Positions 44,228 through 53,596 are shown, counted from the first letter of the stretch. The stretch is 64,000 nucleotides of DNA from Oscillatoriales cyanobacterium (GCA_011390955.1 JAABRM010000010.1:62001-126000), one strand, 5' to 3'. Translations and numbers: made by a program. Notes: generated from the sequence alone by a model not told the origin.

Positions 44228-44711
44228 ACTGAAGTTTTGCGATTTTTGTAATCTTTTGAGTTAGCGATAAGGAGAGAACATCAACCATCAGACCCAATAG
44301 GGCACTTGCCGATCGGAGAGTTTTTCCGGGGGAGTTACGGCCAATTGATTAAAGCAGCAACCCTTGTGAGTTTATACTTATCTGAACATACCCTGTTTTT
44401 GAATATGTCGCTACATCAGGGGGGTAATGAGGATCCAGTATGGGGCGATCGCCGAAATTTTGCCGAAATTTTGCCGAAATTTTGCCGAAATTTTGCGGAT
44501 GGCCATTTGTCAGGGAAATATTTACCGGCGGAGTTTTCGCCCTAGGCTGAAAATTCAGGCGATCGCGTTGGTTATTGGGGAAGCGATCGCGAATATTGAT
44601 GATAAATACAGGGGTGAAATGCCTTAATCCGAAAAATTAAATCTTAAATTTTTCTGAGACAAAAAAAATCTGCATCCTTCACTGGGTGTTTGCCGTGGGA
44701 AATCAGATTAA
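44228..44711. other. Spacer with an 11-bp microsatellite
   Basis: No supported gene. It holds the GCCGAAATTTT tandem repeat at 44451-44496 and several HIP1 octamers, ending at the first 64-bp direct repeat of the Rpn segment. Confidence 0.5.
44451..44496. repeat. GCCGAAATTTT, 11-bp tandem repeat, four copies
   Basis: Four perfect adjacent copies followed by GC, right after a HIP1 octamer. Confidence 0.9.
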
Positions 44712-44775
44712 GTCTTGATTTGGCGGGGCGGTTCCCCCCAGGTCAGGCAGACGGGCAATTTATGATGATTAATTT
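44712..44775. repeat. 64-bp direct repeat, left of the Rpn gene
   Basis: GTCTTGATTTGGCGGGGCGG continuing through CCCCAGGTCAGGCAGAC to ATGATGATTAATTT. It matches 46267-46330 in the same orientation with two differences. Confidence 0.9.
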
Positions 44776-44864
44776 GCCCTCGTTCCCAGGCTGGAGCCTC
44801 GGAACGAGACTTAGTAATTTTAGCAATAAAGGGGTTATTATCTAGATGAAGTACAGAGGTTTTC

Positions 44865-44892
44865 TGGATTCCCGCATTCGCGGGAATGACAG
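44865..44892. repeat. ATTCCCGC/GCGGGAAT palindrome
   Basis: TGGATTCCCGCATTCGCGGG followed by AATGACAG, preceded by the leader GTACAGAGGTTTTC also found at about 60100 and 60215. Confidence 0.8.
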
Positions 44893-45092
44893 TTTTTTTG
44901 TCCTTCATAACCATCACAATTGCTATGATAATTAAGATTAGTGTAAATCAACAAATTTGAATAATATTTATCATAATTAAACCATAATTTATTCTTGATT
45001 TTAAATAATTTAACTATAAATAAATTTTGTCGAGTCAAATAATCAAAATTATGGTAAAATAATAAAAGTAAAATTGCTAAACAATTGAAGCG

Positions 45093-46073
45093 ATGACACC
45101 AGCGGAACCAGCCGAATATGACAGCCCGTGGAAAGAAGCCCTAGAAAAATACTTTCCCGAATTCATGGCGTTCTTTTTTCCTGAAGCTTACGCCAACATT
45201 GATTGGTCACGAGAATACGAATTTCTGGATACAGAATTTCAGCAAATTGTTCGGGATGCCGAATTGGGAAAACGTCTGGCTGATAAATTAGTTAAAGTCT
45301 GGAGACGTGATGGCAAACCCTCGCTGGTCTTGGCACATATTGAAGTCCAAAGCCAATATGAAGCCGATTTTGCCCAGAGAATGTTTGTCTATAATTATCG
45401 GACTTTTGACCGCTATGAATTGCCCGTAGCCACTTTAGTAGTGTTAGCCGACGATCGCCCTTCTTGGATTCCCAATAATTTTAGTTATCAACTTTGGGGT
45501 AGCCAAACCAGTTTACAGTTTCCTACTGTGAAACTATTAGATTATGAAGGACAGTGGTTGTCCCTAGAGCAAAATCCCAATCCCTTTGCGGTGATGGTCA
45601 TGGCTCATTTAAAAACCCAGTCCACCCGACAAGAACCAAACGAACGGCTACAATGGAAGCTGATGGTGACAAAAAGCCTTTATCAACGAGGTTATACTCG
45701 CCAAGATATTCTGGAATTATTCCGATTAGTCAATTGGATGATGACTCTACCGAAGGAATTGGAGCGATCGTTTAATACCGAAATTTCTAGTTATGAGGAG
45801 GAAACAAAAATGCCATATATTACGCCATTGGAGCGTTTTGCTATAGAAGAAGGAATGGTCAAGGGAATTATAGAACGGGGTCGCGAGGATGTGATTGATA
45901 TCTTAGTGACTCGGTTTGAAACTATCCCGAATTCTTTGGGGGAAACGATTAATAGTTTAGAAGATGCGGCGTTGCTGAAAACTCTGTTAGTGCGGGCAGT
46001 AAAAATTACCTCGATCGCGGAATTTGAACAATTGCTGGCAGATGTGACTGAGAATAAATCAGCATCAAGTTAA
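45093..46073 (+). CDS. Rpn-family recombination-promoting nuclease/putative transposase
   Basis: A 326-residue member of the PD-(D/E)XK family related to E. coli RpnA-E. It has DSPWKEALEKYFPEFMAFFF, EFLDTEFQQIVRDAELGKRL near 45, and the catalytic strand LVLAHIEVQSQYEADFAQRM near 95, followed by a YNYRTFDRY motif. The C-terminal part (about 215-326) is helical with EEGMVKGIIERGREDVIDIL and may dimerise. Rpn proteins cleave DNA and raise recombination. The gene is enclosed by two 64-bp direct repeats, which fits passive or self-driven mobilisation. No Shine-Dalgarno. Confidence 0.87.
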   Translation: MTPAEPAEYDSPWKEALEKYFPEFMAFFFPEAYANIDWSREYEFLDTEFQQIVRDAELGKRLADKLVKVWRRDGKPSLVLAHIEVQSQYEADFAQRMFVYNYRTFDRYELPVATLVVLADDRPSWIPNNFSYQLWGSQTSLQFPTVKLLDYEGQWLSLEQNPNPFAVMVMAHLKTQSTRQEPNERLQWKLMVTKSLYQRGYTRQDILELFRLVNWMMTLPKELERSFNTEISSYEEETKMPYITPLERFAIEEGMVKGIIERGREDVIDILVTRFETIPNSLGETINSLEDAALLKTLLVRAVKITSIAEFEQLLADVTENKSASS

Positions 46074-46266
46074 CTCAAAATCAGGTTAACTCAAAGACTC
46101 CGGTTGTGTTTGGGCAGACATGGCCGGAGTCTGATTGCCATCAGCTAGAATTAAGTTATTTTAATTTTAAAAATTTTGGCTAAAATTATAAAGTTTCTTT
46201 GGGCGCAAGTATTGCGCCCCTAATAATGTTGCATTTTTTAGTAACAACAATTAAAAACAATATTAC

Positions 46267-46330
46267 GTCCTGATTTGGCGGGGCGGTTCCCCCCAGGTCA
46301 GGCAGACTGGCAATTTATGATGATTAATTT
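46267..46330. repeat. 64-bp direct repeat, right of the Rpn gene
   Basis: Same orientation as 44712-44775 with two mismatches. Its end overlaps the last two codons and stop of the lipase-WD40 gene on the other strand. Confidence 0.9.
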
Positions 46331-48519
46331 TGCTGCCAAATTCTAATTTTTCCGTCCCAACTACTGCTGATTAAAGTTTGACCATCAGGACTTAATAAAA
46401 GACTCGTCACCGGACGGGAATCACCAGACCCGGTGAAAATTGCGCCACCTGTGGAAAAACTCCAAACTTTAATTTGGCCATCCCAACTGCCCGTATAAAG
46501 TAAAAAAGGTTGATTTCTCTGGGATAAGTTTTGGTGATAATAATCAGGAGTGGCGACTGTCCAAATAGTTCCTGAATTATCGGTAAAAGTTCTGATTTCT
46601 TCCCCACTATATAGGTTCCATATTTTTAGGGTGCGATCGAAACTACTAATTACGAGTAATTCTTCCTCACTGCCGGGGAATATGCCCCAAACTTGGCCCA
46701 GATGTCGCCGATTATTGCCGATCGCTTCTCCGGTTTCTGTCTGCCAAAATTTGATCGGTTCATTTCCCGTCCCACTGGCAATAATTTGGCCATTGGGACT
46801 AAAAATTAGCGAATTTATCCCTTGAGAATGGGCTGCGATCGTGCGTAATTCTTCCCCGGTGGCTAAGTTCCAGATTCTCAGTTTGCCATTCCCATGTCCG
46901 GTGACTAAATATTGGCTGTTGGGACTAATTGCTAAAGCATTAATTGGATAAGCATCAACATTAATTTGATACTTTTCTTGGCGATCGCTTAGATGCCAAA
47001 CTTTAAAAGATCCATTTTTACTGCTACTGACTAAGGTTTGGCCATCTCCACTAATTGCTAAAGCCGTTACCGTCCGTTCGTGGGCTGATAATTCAGCAAT
47101 TTTTTCTCGATTTTTTAGGTGCCAAAAGCTTAGGCTACCATCCTGGTGGCCACTGACTAAAATTTGCCCATCGGGGGTAATGGCTAAGGGATTAATACCA
47201 ATGCCTCTGCCTGGAGTATTCAGGGTATCAGTTAAGGTATAGTTAGGGGTGATATTTGTTGCCCTTGGGCTGAATAAATCTGGATTAGTTGGTGCCATTG
47301 CCCCGGAAAATGTTGGGGATACAGTACCAGTAAGACGGCGATTAAATTCGCGATCGCCTGCGAGAATGTCTAAATAATATTGATAATATTGATGATACGA
47401 GTTAACATGAATATTAGTCTGTTCGGCTTTAATTTTTGATTCTAGGGCAAATTGTTGTGAATTAGTAGACTGCTCATCTCTACTGATATTGTAGTCCCTT
47501 TGCTGAATAATTTCTCTTTGTTTATAGAGGTTTTCCAGCGATCGCGATAAATTGCCTTCGATTAACTGACGCAGCGGCGGAAACTGATAATCCTTCGCTT
47601 TATAGCCATTTTCAAATAAAGGCGTATCTAAGATTAAATCACCGCGATTTTCAATTGCTATAATCGGCAAATATCCATAAGTTTGTGCAAACAAATTAAT
47701 AGATTCTTCGCGGATAAATGGGGGAGCAGCAAAGGTAATAATTTGCATATTTTCGGCCAAAATTCCTTGGTCTTGTAACAGCATCCCATAAATTGTGGCT
47801 GCTGCCCCACCCAGGCTATGTCCCGCCAGCAAAATTTCTAAATCTAAATTAGGATCTGCTTGGGCAGATAACATTTCTTTAACGGTTTTTTCAGTAGCGA
47901 TCGCCACCGTTTTAGCGTATTGGCGAAACCCTGAATGAACTAAAATATCTGGGTGCTGTTTAGAAAGCGAAGTAGACCGGACATAAGCATTAGTAAATAA
48001 ATCATTAATTTGGGAGGGAATCGTCCCCTTAAAGGTAATTATATATGATACCTTGGGGCGGCCATTGCGTTGAACAGTTTCCCGTTCAAAAACCATTGCA
48101 TAGCCCCCTAAATTGTTAAACGCATTGTTAAACACATTGACTAAATTATTGATATTAATCTGAAATTTTACCTGATTTTCTGCATCCGTCGGTTCAATGG
48201 TTTCGACCAGGTTGCTCAAAATTTGTTGATTACTTAAAGTAGAATCAATTATTTGCACTTTTACCTCCTGGCAAGACTCATAAAATGAGGGGCAGCTTGC
48301 CAACTGGTTATTCATTTCCGCTGAATCATAAACCGTTTTCATGGAAATTTCCGCCGCTTGAGCAATTTTTTGACAGGTGACAGGATTGGTAAAGCACAAT
48401 TGTTTATATTCTTGTAATTCGGCATATTCAGCGGTTTGAGCTAATATAGGTTGAGCGATAATTTTCTGAGTGACTATGGTTAAAGCAAGGGTCGCGATCG
48501 CCTGAGTTAATTGGTTCAT
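46324..48519 (-). CDS. Secreted class 3 lipase fused to WD40 repeats
   Basis: The 731 residues begin with a probable signal peptide (LTQAIATLALTIVTQKIIAQ). Residues 140-330 form a class 3 (fungal-type) lipase domain: YIITFKGTIPSQ, DILVHSGFRQYAKTV and the nucleophile elbow ILLAGHSLGGAAATIYG, then IITFAAPPF. A charged linker follows. From about 440 to the end there are six to seven WD40 blades with L-x-x-SPDGQ-x-x-(V/I)SS and (K/R)IW signatures. The stop codon lies inside the right 64-bp repeat of the Rpn segment. An esterase-propeller fusion in the periplasm or outside the cell is inferred. Confidence 0.88.
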   Translation of the reverse strand: MNQLTQAIATLALTIVTQKIIAQPILAQTAEYAELQEYKQLCFTNPVTCQKIAQAAEISMKTVYDSAEMNNQLASCPSFYESCQEVKVQIIDSTLSNQQILSNLVETIEPTDAENQVKFQININNLVNVFNNAFNNLGGYAMVFERETVQRNGRPKVSYIITFKGTIPSQINDLFTNAYVRSTSLSKQHPDILVHSGFRQYAKTVAIATEKTVKEMLSAQADPNLDLEILLAGHSLGGAAATIYGMLLQDQGILAENMQIITFAAPPFIREESINLFAQTYGYLPIIAIENRGDLILDTPLFENGYKAKDYQFPPLRQLIEGNLSRSLENLYKQREIIQQRDYNISRDEQSTNSQQFALESKIKAEQTNIHVNSYHQYYQYYLDILAGDREFNRRLTGTVSPTFSGAMAPTNPDLFSPRATNITPNYTLTDTLNTPGRGIGINPLAITPDGQILVSGHQDGSLSFWHLKNREKIAELSAHERTVTALAISGDGQTLVSSSKNGSFKVWHLSDRQEKYQINVDAYPINALAISPNSQYLVTGHGNGKLRIWNLATGEELRTIAAHSQGINSLIFSPNGQIIASGTGNEPIKFWQTETGEAIGNNRRHLGQVWGIFPGSEEELLVISSFDRTLKIWNLYSGEEIRTFTDNSGTIWTVATPDYYHQNLSQRNQPFLLYTGSWDGQIKVWSFSTGGAIFTGSGDSRPVTSLLLSPDGQTLISSSWDGKIRIWQQN

Positions 48520-48633
48520 TTCTGGGTGATTATTTGTTGTTTGTTGTGGGTTGTTTGTTATTTGTTATTTGCCAGCTTTTAAAATGAGGAATAACAAATA
48601 ACAAAAGCACTGATGGCTACCGCATAACTGGGA

Positions 48634-50598
48634 CTAACGTTCAAATCCTAAATAGCCTCTAGGGGTCATCATCCACTGATGATAAACGCCGGTGCTTTGA
48701 TTCCCAATTAAGATAATTGTTAGCATATCAATCGGGGTTTCCAGCATTTTTTCTAGAGTAGTTACGGTGATTTGTTCGTCTTCTCGGTAAACAGACCGCG
48801 CGATCGCCACTGGGGTTTCTGGATGACGATATTGGAGAAAAATCTCTTGGGCTTTGACAATTTGCTCCGTGCGAGTTTGGGATTTGGGATTATAAAGCGC
48901 GGTGACAAAATCTGCCTGGGCTGCGGCAATTAGCCGCTGGGAAATCACCGGCCAAGGTGTGAGCAAATCGCTCAAACTAATGGCACAAAAATCATGCATT
49001 AATGGCGTACCGACACGAGAGGCAATAGCTTGCAAAGCCGTAATTCCGGGAAACACTTGCACCCCAGGAATTTGACCATCCCAATTTTGGGCGCGAAGTT
49101 CTTCCATGACTAAACCAGCCATGCCATAAATGCCAGAATCACCGGAAGAAATTACCGCTACAGTTAAGCCCCAATTGGCTAATTCGATCGCCCGTTTTGC
49201 CCGTTGTCGTTCTTGGGTAATCGGCAATGATTCGATAATTTGACCGGGACGAAATAGGGGTTTAATTAGATCGATATATAGACCATAACCAATCACTACA
49301 TCGGCACTGGTCACGGACATTTGCGCCCCAGGAGTCATCAGGGTTAAATCACCGGGTCCGGTTCCGACTAATAATAGTTGACCATTGCGCCCAGTATATT
49401 CAGTGTCAGCCACCGCGATCGCAACGGTGACGGCGCCGGGTTGTCCTTCTAAGCGAAAAATTTGTTTGGCAACTAACAGCGATCGCCCTGTTTTTTCCCC
49501 GGTATTGTTATTGGGATTAACCGCAGGATTAACCGCAGAAATAGCGGCAGCTTCCGCAACGCTAGGGGTGCCCACTTCTTGTTCAACTATTTGAGAAGGA
49601 TTGGGGACTGGCTGCGATCGCAATTTTTCGGCGGAAAAAGTTCTTAAGGGCCATTGGCGATCGCCGCAAAGTTCCAGTAATCCCACTTCATCCGCTTTAA
49701 TATCAATAGTGGCAATACCGGCGATCGCCTCCACCGCCAGATCGTTAGCTTGAAACACTTGTAAAATTGCCGCTGCGATCGCCGTTTTCGGTGTACCCCG
49801 TTCGCAACCCACACCCACCCACAAAACTCGCGGATGCCATTGCACCTGCGGCATTTCCGGGTTTGGGGCAAATTGACCTTGACTATAGCTAATCCAAATT
49901 CGGGCTTTAGCCGCCGACTCCCCTAAGTCAAATAAAAACGGATGCCCTTCCGGGAGGTGTTGTTGCCAGAGGGTCGAACCCACCTCTTGCCGGACTTGCA
50001 CAGGTTCACCTCTGGCAATGGTAGCACTGACCCCCGTCCAGTCCCCGGCGCCGCGAACCCAGCCAAAGGGAAGACCCAAAACATCCACACCAGGATAGCC
50101 CAATGCATTCGCTGCCCCAGTAATCACGGGAGTTGCCCCAATTTGGGCGGCAATTAACCGAGTCAGGCGATCGGCCCCTCCCTGGTGTCCACTGCAAAGA
50201 CTAATCGCAAATTTGCCCGCTTCATCCACCACCACCACGGCGGGATCTACTGACTTATCCTGGAGTAACGGCGAAATCAGGCGCACAACGGCCCCAGTTG
50301 CCAGACAAAAAATCAAAGCACGATGCTTGGGCCAAAGTTCGGCAACCTGTTCTTTTAAAGCACCCTGGTAAACTTGAGCCCCAGGAGTGGCACAAGCGGC
50401 TGAAACCCAAAGAGTAGCGCCGAGGGTTGGGCAAAGGGACTGGAGACGCTTAACCCCATTCGGAGTAGTGGCGATCGCGGCTATAGGTTGAAATTCATTA
50501 AATAGCTGACTCAATTTAAACTCACAAATAAAATAAGACCAGTGGGCAATGTTCGCCAACCCAGAAAACGGGTTTCTGGCGTTAACCTTTGCCACCAA
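48634..50598 (-). CDS. cobJ: CbiG-CobJ fusion (cobalamin biosynthesis)
   Basis: A two-domain enzyme for corrin ring contraction. The N-terminal half is CbiG-like: LIFCLATGAVVRLISPLL, DPAVVVVDEAGKFAISLCSG-HQGGA, and VLWVGVGCERGTPKTAI. The C-terminal half (about 400-654) is a precorrin-3B C17-methyltransferase with LLLVGTGPGDLTLMTPGAQ, DVVIGYGLYIDL, ISSGDSGIYGMAGLVME and VTALYNPKS. The open frame begins at TTG at 50598, but its first codons lie in the AGAAACC repeat. The true start may be nearer KLSQLFNEFQP (TTG at about 50514), giving 626 aa. No riboswitch was recognised upstream. Confidence 0.93.
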   Translation of the reverse strand: MVAKVNARNPFSGLANIAHWSYFICEFKLSQLFNEFQPIAAIATTPNGVKRLQSLCPTLGATLWVSAACATPGAQVYQGALKEQVAELWPKHRALIFCLATGAVVRLISPLLQDKSVDPAVVVVDEAGKFAISLCSGHQGGADRLTRLIAAQIGATPVITGAANALGYPGVDVLGLPFGWVRGAGDWTGVSATIARGEPVQVRQEVGSTLWQQHLPEGHPFLFDLGESAAKARIWISYSQGQFAPNPEMPQVQWHPRVLWVGVGCERGTPKTAIAAAILQVFQANDLAVEAIAGIATIDIKADEVGLLELCGDRQWPLRTFSAEKLRSQPVPNPSQIVEQEVGTPSVAEAAAISAVNPAVNPNNNTGEKTGRSLLVAKQIFRLEGQPGAVTVAIAVADTEYTGRNGQLLLVGTGPGDLTLMTPGAQMSVTSADVVIGYGLYIDLIKPLFRPGQIIESLPITQERQRAKRAIELANWGLTVAVISSGDSGIYGMAGLVMEELRAQNWDGQIPGVQVFPGITALQAIASRVGTPLMHDFCAISLSDLLTPWPVISQRLIAAAQADFVTALYNPKSQTRTEQIVKAQEIFLQYRHPETPVAIARSVYREDEQITVTTLEKMLETPIDMLTIILIGNQSTGVYHQWMMTPRGYLGFER

Positions 50599-50990
50599 CC
50601 AACAAATATCATAGAAAAGCGGTTTCTTCTGGTTTGAAGTCAGTTAACCCCAACACCTAGGTCTAGAAACCTGAAGCGGTTAGAAACCGGGTTTCTATGT
50701 AAGGGTAGGTGGGGAGGCAGACATTTCTGAGAGAAACCCGGTTTCTTGTCCCCCCCCCAGAAACCGGGTTTCTTTAGACCATCTTTGCCACCAACGAACA
50801 ACTCTTATAGAAACCCGGTTTCTTTTTTGCCGAAGTCAGTTAACCCCAAAACCTAGGTCTAGAAACCTGAAGCGGTTAGAAACCGGGTTTCTATGTCAGG
50901 GTAGGTGGGGTGGCAGAGGTTGACTCAAGAAACCCGGTTTCTTGCCCCTGGGGCGCCCAGAAACCGGGTTTCTTTATAGGTTATACTATC
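50587..50990. repeat. Two tandem copies of a roughly 200-bp AGAAACCGGGTTTCT-rich unit
   Basis: Each unit runs from TTTGCCACCAACGAACAA-like sequence through ATAGAAACCCGGTTTCTT, GCCGAAGTCAGTTAACCCC, TAGGTCTAGAAACCTGAAGC, GGGTAGGTGGGG and GAGAAACCCGGTTTCTTG. A third copy lies at 51691-51851 on the other side of the VapBC genes. Each holds three to four near-perfect palindromes of AGAAACC(C)GGTTTCT. Confidence 0.9.
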
Positions 50991-51030
50991 TGAGAAGATA
51001 ACTAACTCTTAAATCAAAAAACGCAAATTT

Positions 51031-51279
51031 ATGACCATAAAAGAACAACTGATTCACGAAATTGAACAATCTCCTGATATCGTCATTGAAGAGGTTTTTG
51101 ACTTTTTATTATTGGCCAAATTAAAATATCACCGCCAACAGGAACAATCTAAGCCATTTTGCTCATTTATTCAAGAGCTTGTTTCTGATATTCCTCCAGA
51201 TATTTTAGCAACTTTACCGACCGATGGATCTGAACAACACGATCATTACATCTATGGAACTCCCAAGCGTGAATTATGA
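51031..51279 (+). CDS. Antitoxin of a VapBC-type pair (DUF2281-like)
   Basis: 82 residues, MTIKEQLIHEIEQSPDIVIE, EVFDFLLLAKLKYHRQQEQS and a C-terminal IPPDILATLPTDGSEQHDHY with YIYGTPKREL. This pattern is typical of the short cyanobacterial antitoxins in which the tail binds a PIN toxin. Its stop overlaps the toxin ATG by 4 bp (ATGA), so the two are coupled. The pair lies between AGAAACCGGGTTTCT repeat blocks. Confidence 0.85.
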   Translation: MTIKEQLIHEIEQSPDIVIEEVFDFLLLAKLKYHRQQEQSKPFCSFIQELVSDIPPDILATLPTDGSEQHDHYIYGTPKREL

Positions 51280-51695
51280 AGCGAGTTTTTGGGGATACTT
51301 TTTACTGGATAGCTCTGTTGAACCCACGAGATAACTGGCATAAAGTCGCTCTAAATTATGCCAAAAACTATCCAGAGATACCAATAATTACAACCGATGG
51401 TGTAATTGATGAGATTTTAGCCTACGCCGCCTCTAAAGGCAGCCTAATGCGAGAAAAAGGACTCGCTATGTGTTTACAAATGCGGCGAGAGCCAACCATA
51501 GAAGTGATTACTTATACACCAGAAATCCGAGAGTTAGGACTCAACTTATATGGTCAGCGTTTAGACAAAGGCTATAGTCTAACGGATTGCATTTCCATGA
51601 TAGTTATGAAACAAATGGGCATCACAGAAGTTCTGACTCACGATCGACATTTTGCTCAAGAAGGTTTTACGCTGATTTTTACGGATTTAAAATAG
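51276..51695 (+). CDS. PIN-domain toxin (VapC-like)
   Basis: 139-residue predicted ribonuclease. PIN acidic residues are visible: first Asp in VFGDTFYWIALLN, Glu in TDGVIDEILAYAA, Asp in GYSLTDCISMIVM, and Asp in VLTHDRHFAQEGF. VapC toxins cleave RNA (tRNA or rRNA) when the antitoxin is lost. It is intact and full length. The downstream end runs straight into the third copy of the palindrome-rich repeat at 51691. Confidence 0.9.
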   Translation: MKRVFGDTFYWIALLNPRDNWHKVALNYAKNYPEIPIITTDGVIDEILAYAASKGSLMREKGLAMCLQMRREPTIEVITYTPEIRELGLNLYGQRLDKGYSLTDCISMIVMKQMGITEVLTHDRHFAQEGFTLIFTDLK

Positions 51696-51915
51696 AAACC
51701 CGGTTTCTTCTTTGCCGAAGTCGAATGGCCCCAACATCTAAAACGGTTAGAAACCGGGTTTCTATGTCAGGGTAGGTGGGGTGGCAGACATTTCTTAGAG
51801 AAACCCGGTTTCTTGTCCCCCCAGAAACCGGGTTTCTTTAGACCATCTTTGCCACCAACGAACAAATATCATAGAAACCCGGTTTCTTCTTTGCCGAAGT
51901 CAATTAACCCCAAAA
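51691..51915. repeat. Third and partial fourth copy of the AGAAACC-rich unit
   Basis: It begins at the last codons of the PIN toxin (AATAGAAACCCGGTTTCTTC) and runs to GCCGAAGTCAATTAACCCC. A second partial unit starts at about 51847 (TTTGCCACCAACGAACAAAT). It closely resembles 50587-50990. Confidence 0.9.
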
Positions 51916-51929
51916 AAGGAGTAATTTAA

Positions 51930-53558
51930 ATGATTCATTGGCAACGTTTTCTCGGCTTATTTGCGGTCTGTTTATTTTTAACGGTTAGTTGTGGGCAAGG
52001 ATTACAAAATTCCCCCAACAATTCCGGTAATTCTGGTAATTTAAGTGGTGAAAATCGCATCACTTTGGGCACTACTGCCAAATTACGCACCATTGACCCT
52101 GCTGATGCTTATGATTTAACTGCCGGTTATTTACTGAATAACTTAGGCGATCCCCTTTATCGCTACAACGAACAAGGGGAAATTATCCCCCAACTAGCCA
52201 CGGAATTGCCGAAAATTAGCGCAGATGGATTAACTTATACAATTCCTCTCCGTCAAGGGGTAATTTTTCACGATCGCACCCCATTTAATGCTTCAGCAAT
52301 GGTGTTTTCGCTGCGCCGATTTATGGAAAATCAAGGACAACCTTCTTTTCTCCTTTCTGACGTAGTAAAATCCATCACTGCTACCGGAGAATATGAACTG
52401 ACCATTACCCTCAAACAACCCTTTGCTGCCTTTACTGCCCTGCTCACATTTGCGGGTACTTGTGCGGTATCCCCAACCTACTATAAAATTGGCCCTGGTC
52501 AATTTAAACCCGATACTTTTATTGGTACAGGTCGCTATCAATTAGCCAACTATGGCACCGACTCCTTAAAATTAGATATTTTTCCCGAATATTGGGGCGA
52601 AAAACCCCTAAATCAAGGGGTGGATATTCAACGGTTATCTAATTCGGTTAACTTATATAATGCCTTTACGACTGGGGCGGTAGATATCGCATACGAAGTC
52701 CTAGATCCGAATCAAATTAAAAGTTTAGAAACCCAGGCAGAGAAACAAGGATGGCAAGTTATTTCTACCGAGGGCAATTCCGTCACCTATTGGATGATTA
52801 ATAATCGGCAAGCCCCGTTAAATAATCCAGAAATACGGCGAATTTTAGCGTCACTGGTCGATCGCAAATTGTTAATTGAACGGGTCAGTCAGGGTCAAGC
52901 TGAACCTCTGTATAGTTTAATTCCCAGTACCTTTCCGGTGTATCAACCTGTGTTTGAAAAATTTAATCAAGGGGATAGTTTAGTTAAAGCCCAAGATTGG
53001 TTAAAACAAGCGGGCTATAGTCAAGCAAAGCCCTTACAAATCGAGGTTTGGTATCCGTCTAGTTCCCCGGTGAGAAATGCGGTGGCTACGGCTTTAAAAG
53101 CGATCGCCCAACAAAAATTAGCGGGACTTTTAGAACTGCAAATTCAAAGCGTTGAGTTTACCACTTATACGGCAAATTTAGATAAGGGAATTTATCAAAC
53201 TGTTTTATATACTTGGATTCCCGATTTTCTCGATCCTGACAATTTTACCCATCCGTTTTTGAGTTGCGTTCAAGGTTCTCCCGATAAGGGTTGTGAAAAT
53301 GGGGCAAGTCAATCTCAAGGGTCATTTTATTATAGCGATCGCGCCAATGAACTGATTAATCAACAGCGGCAAGAACGCAATCCCCAAAAGCGCGATCGCC
53401 TGTTTACAGAAATTCAAGAATTAGTCGCAGAAGATATTCCTTATATTCCCTTATTTCAAAATAAGGATTATGCCTTTGCTCAAAAAAATATCACGGGAGT
53501 CAACTTAAATCCTGCCCAAATTTTCCCGCTGTGGCAAATTCAGAAAAATAAAAATTAG
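51930..53558 (+). CDS. ABC transporter solute-binding lipoprotein, family 5
   Basis: A 542-residue periplasmic peptide/nickel-type binding protein (SBP_bac_5). The signal ends in lipobox LFLTVSC. Typical motifs are TAKLRTIDPADAYDLTAGYL near 50, LATELPKISADGLTYTIPLR (family signature) near 90, FNASAMVFSLRRFM near 118, and YIPLFQNKDYAFAQ near the end. No permease or ATPase gene is adjacent, so it must work with a transporter encoded elsewhere. AAAGGAG lies about 9 bases before the ATG, right after the repeat block. Confidence 0.92.
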   Translation: MIHWQRFLGLFAVCLFLTVSCGQGLQNSPNNSGNSGNLSGENRITLGTTAKLRTIDPADAYDLTAGYLLNNLGDPLYRYNEQGEIIPQLATELPKISADGLTYTIPLRQGVIFHDRTPFNASAMVFSLRRFMENQGQPSFLLSDVVKSITATGEYELTITLKQPFAAFTALLTFAGTCAVSPTYYKIGPGQFKPDTFIGTGRYQLANYGTDSLKLDIFPEYWGEKPLNQGVDIQRLSNSVNLYNAFTTGAVDIAYEVLDPNQIKSLETQAEKQGWQVISTEGNSVTYWMINNRQAPLNNPEIRRILASLVDRKLLIERVSQGQAEPLYSLIPSTFPVYQPVFEKFNQGDSLVKAQDWLKQAGYSQAKPLQIEVWYPSSSPVRNAVATALKAIAQQKLAGLLELQIQSVEFTTYTANLDKGIYQTVLYTWIPDFLDPDNFTHPFLSCVQGSPDKGCENGASQSQGSFYYSDRANELINQQRQERNPQKRDRLFTEIQELVAEDIPYIPLFQNKDYAFAQKNITGVNLNPAQIFPLWQIQKNKN

Positions 53559-53596
53559 GGTAGTCTCATTCCCAGGCTGAACCCTGGGAACGAAGG

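Noticed and set aside
44708-45038. Overlapping minus-strand open frames of 66-69 residues
   Set aside because: They cover the 64-bp direct repeat and an ATTCCCGC palindrome, not a gene.
45093-46073. Complete insertion sequence
   Set aside because: The Rpn protein is called a putative transposase, but there are no terminal inverted repeats; flanks are direct repeats, so it is not a classical IS.
48634-48660. GTTCAAATCC as a tRNA T-loop
   Set aside because: It lies in the last codons of the CbiG-CobJ gene and lacks tRNA structure.
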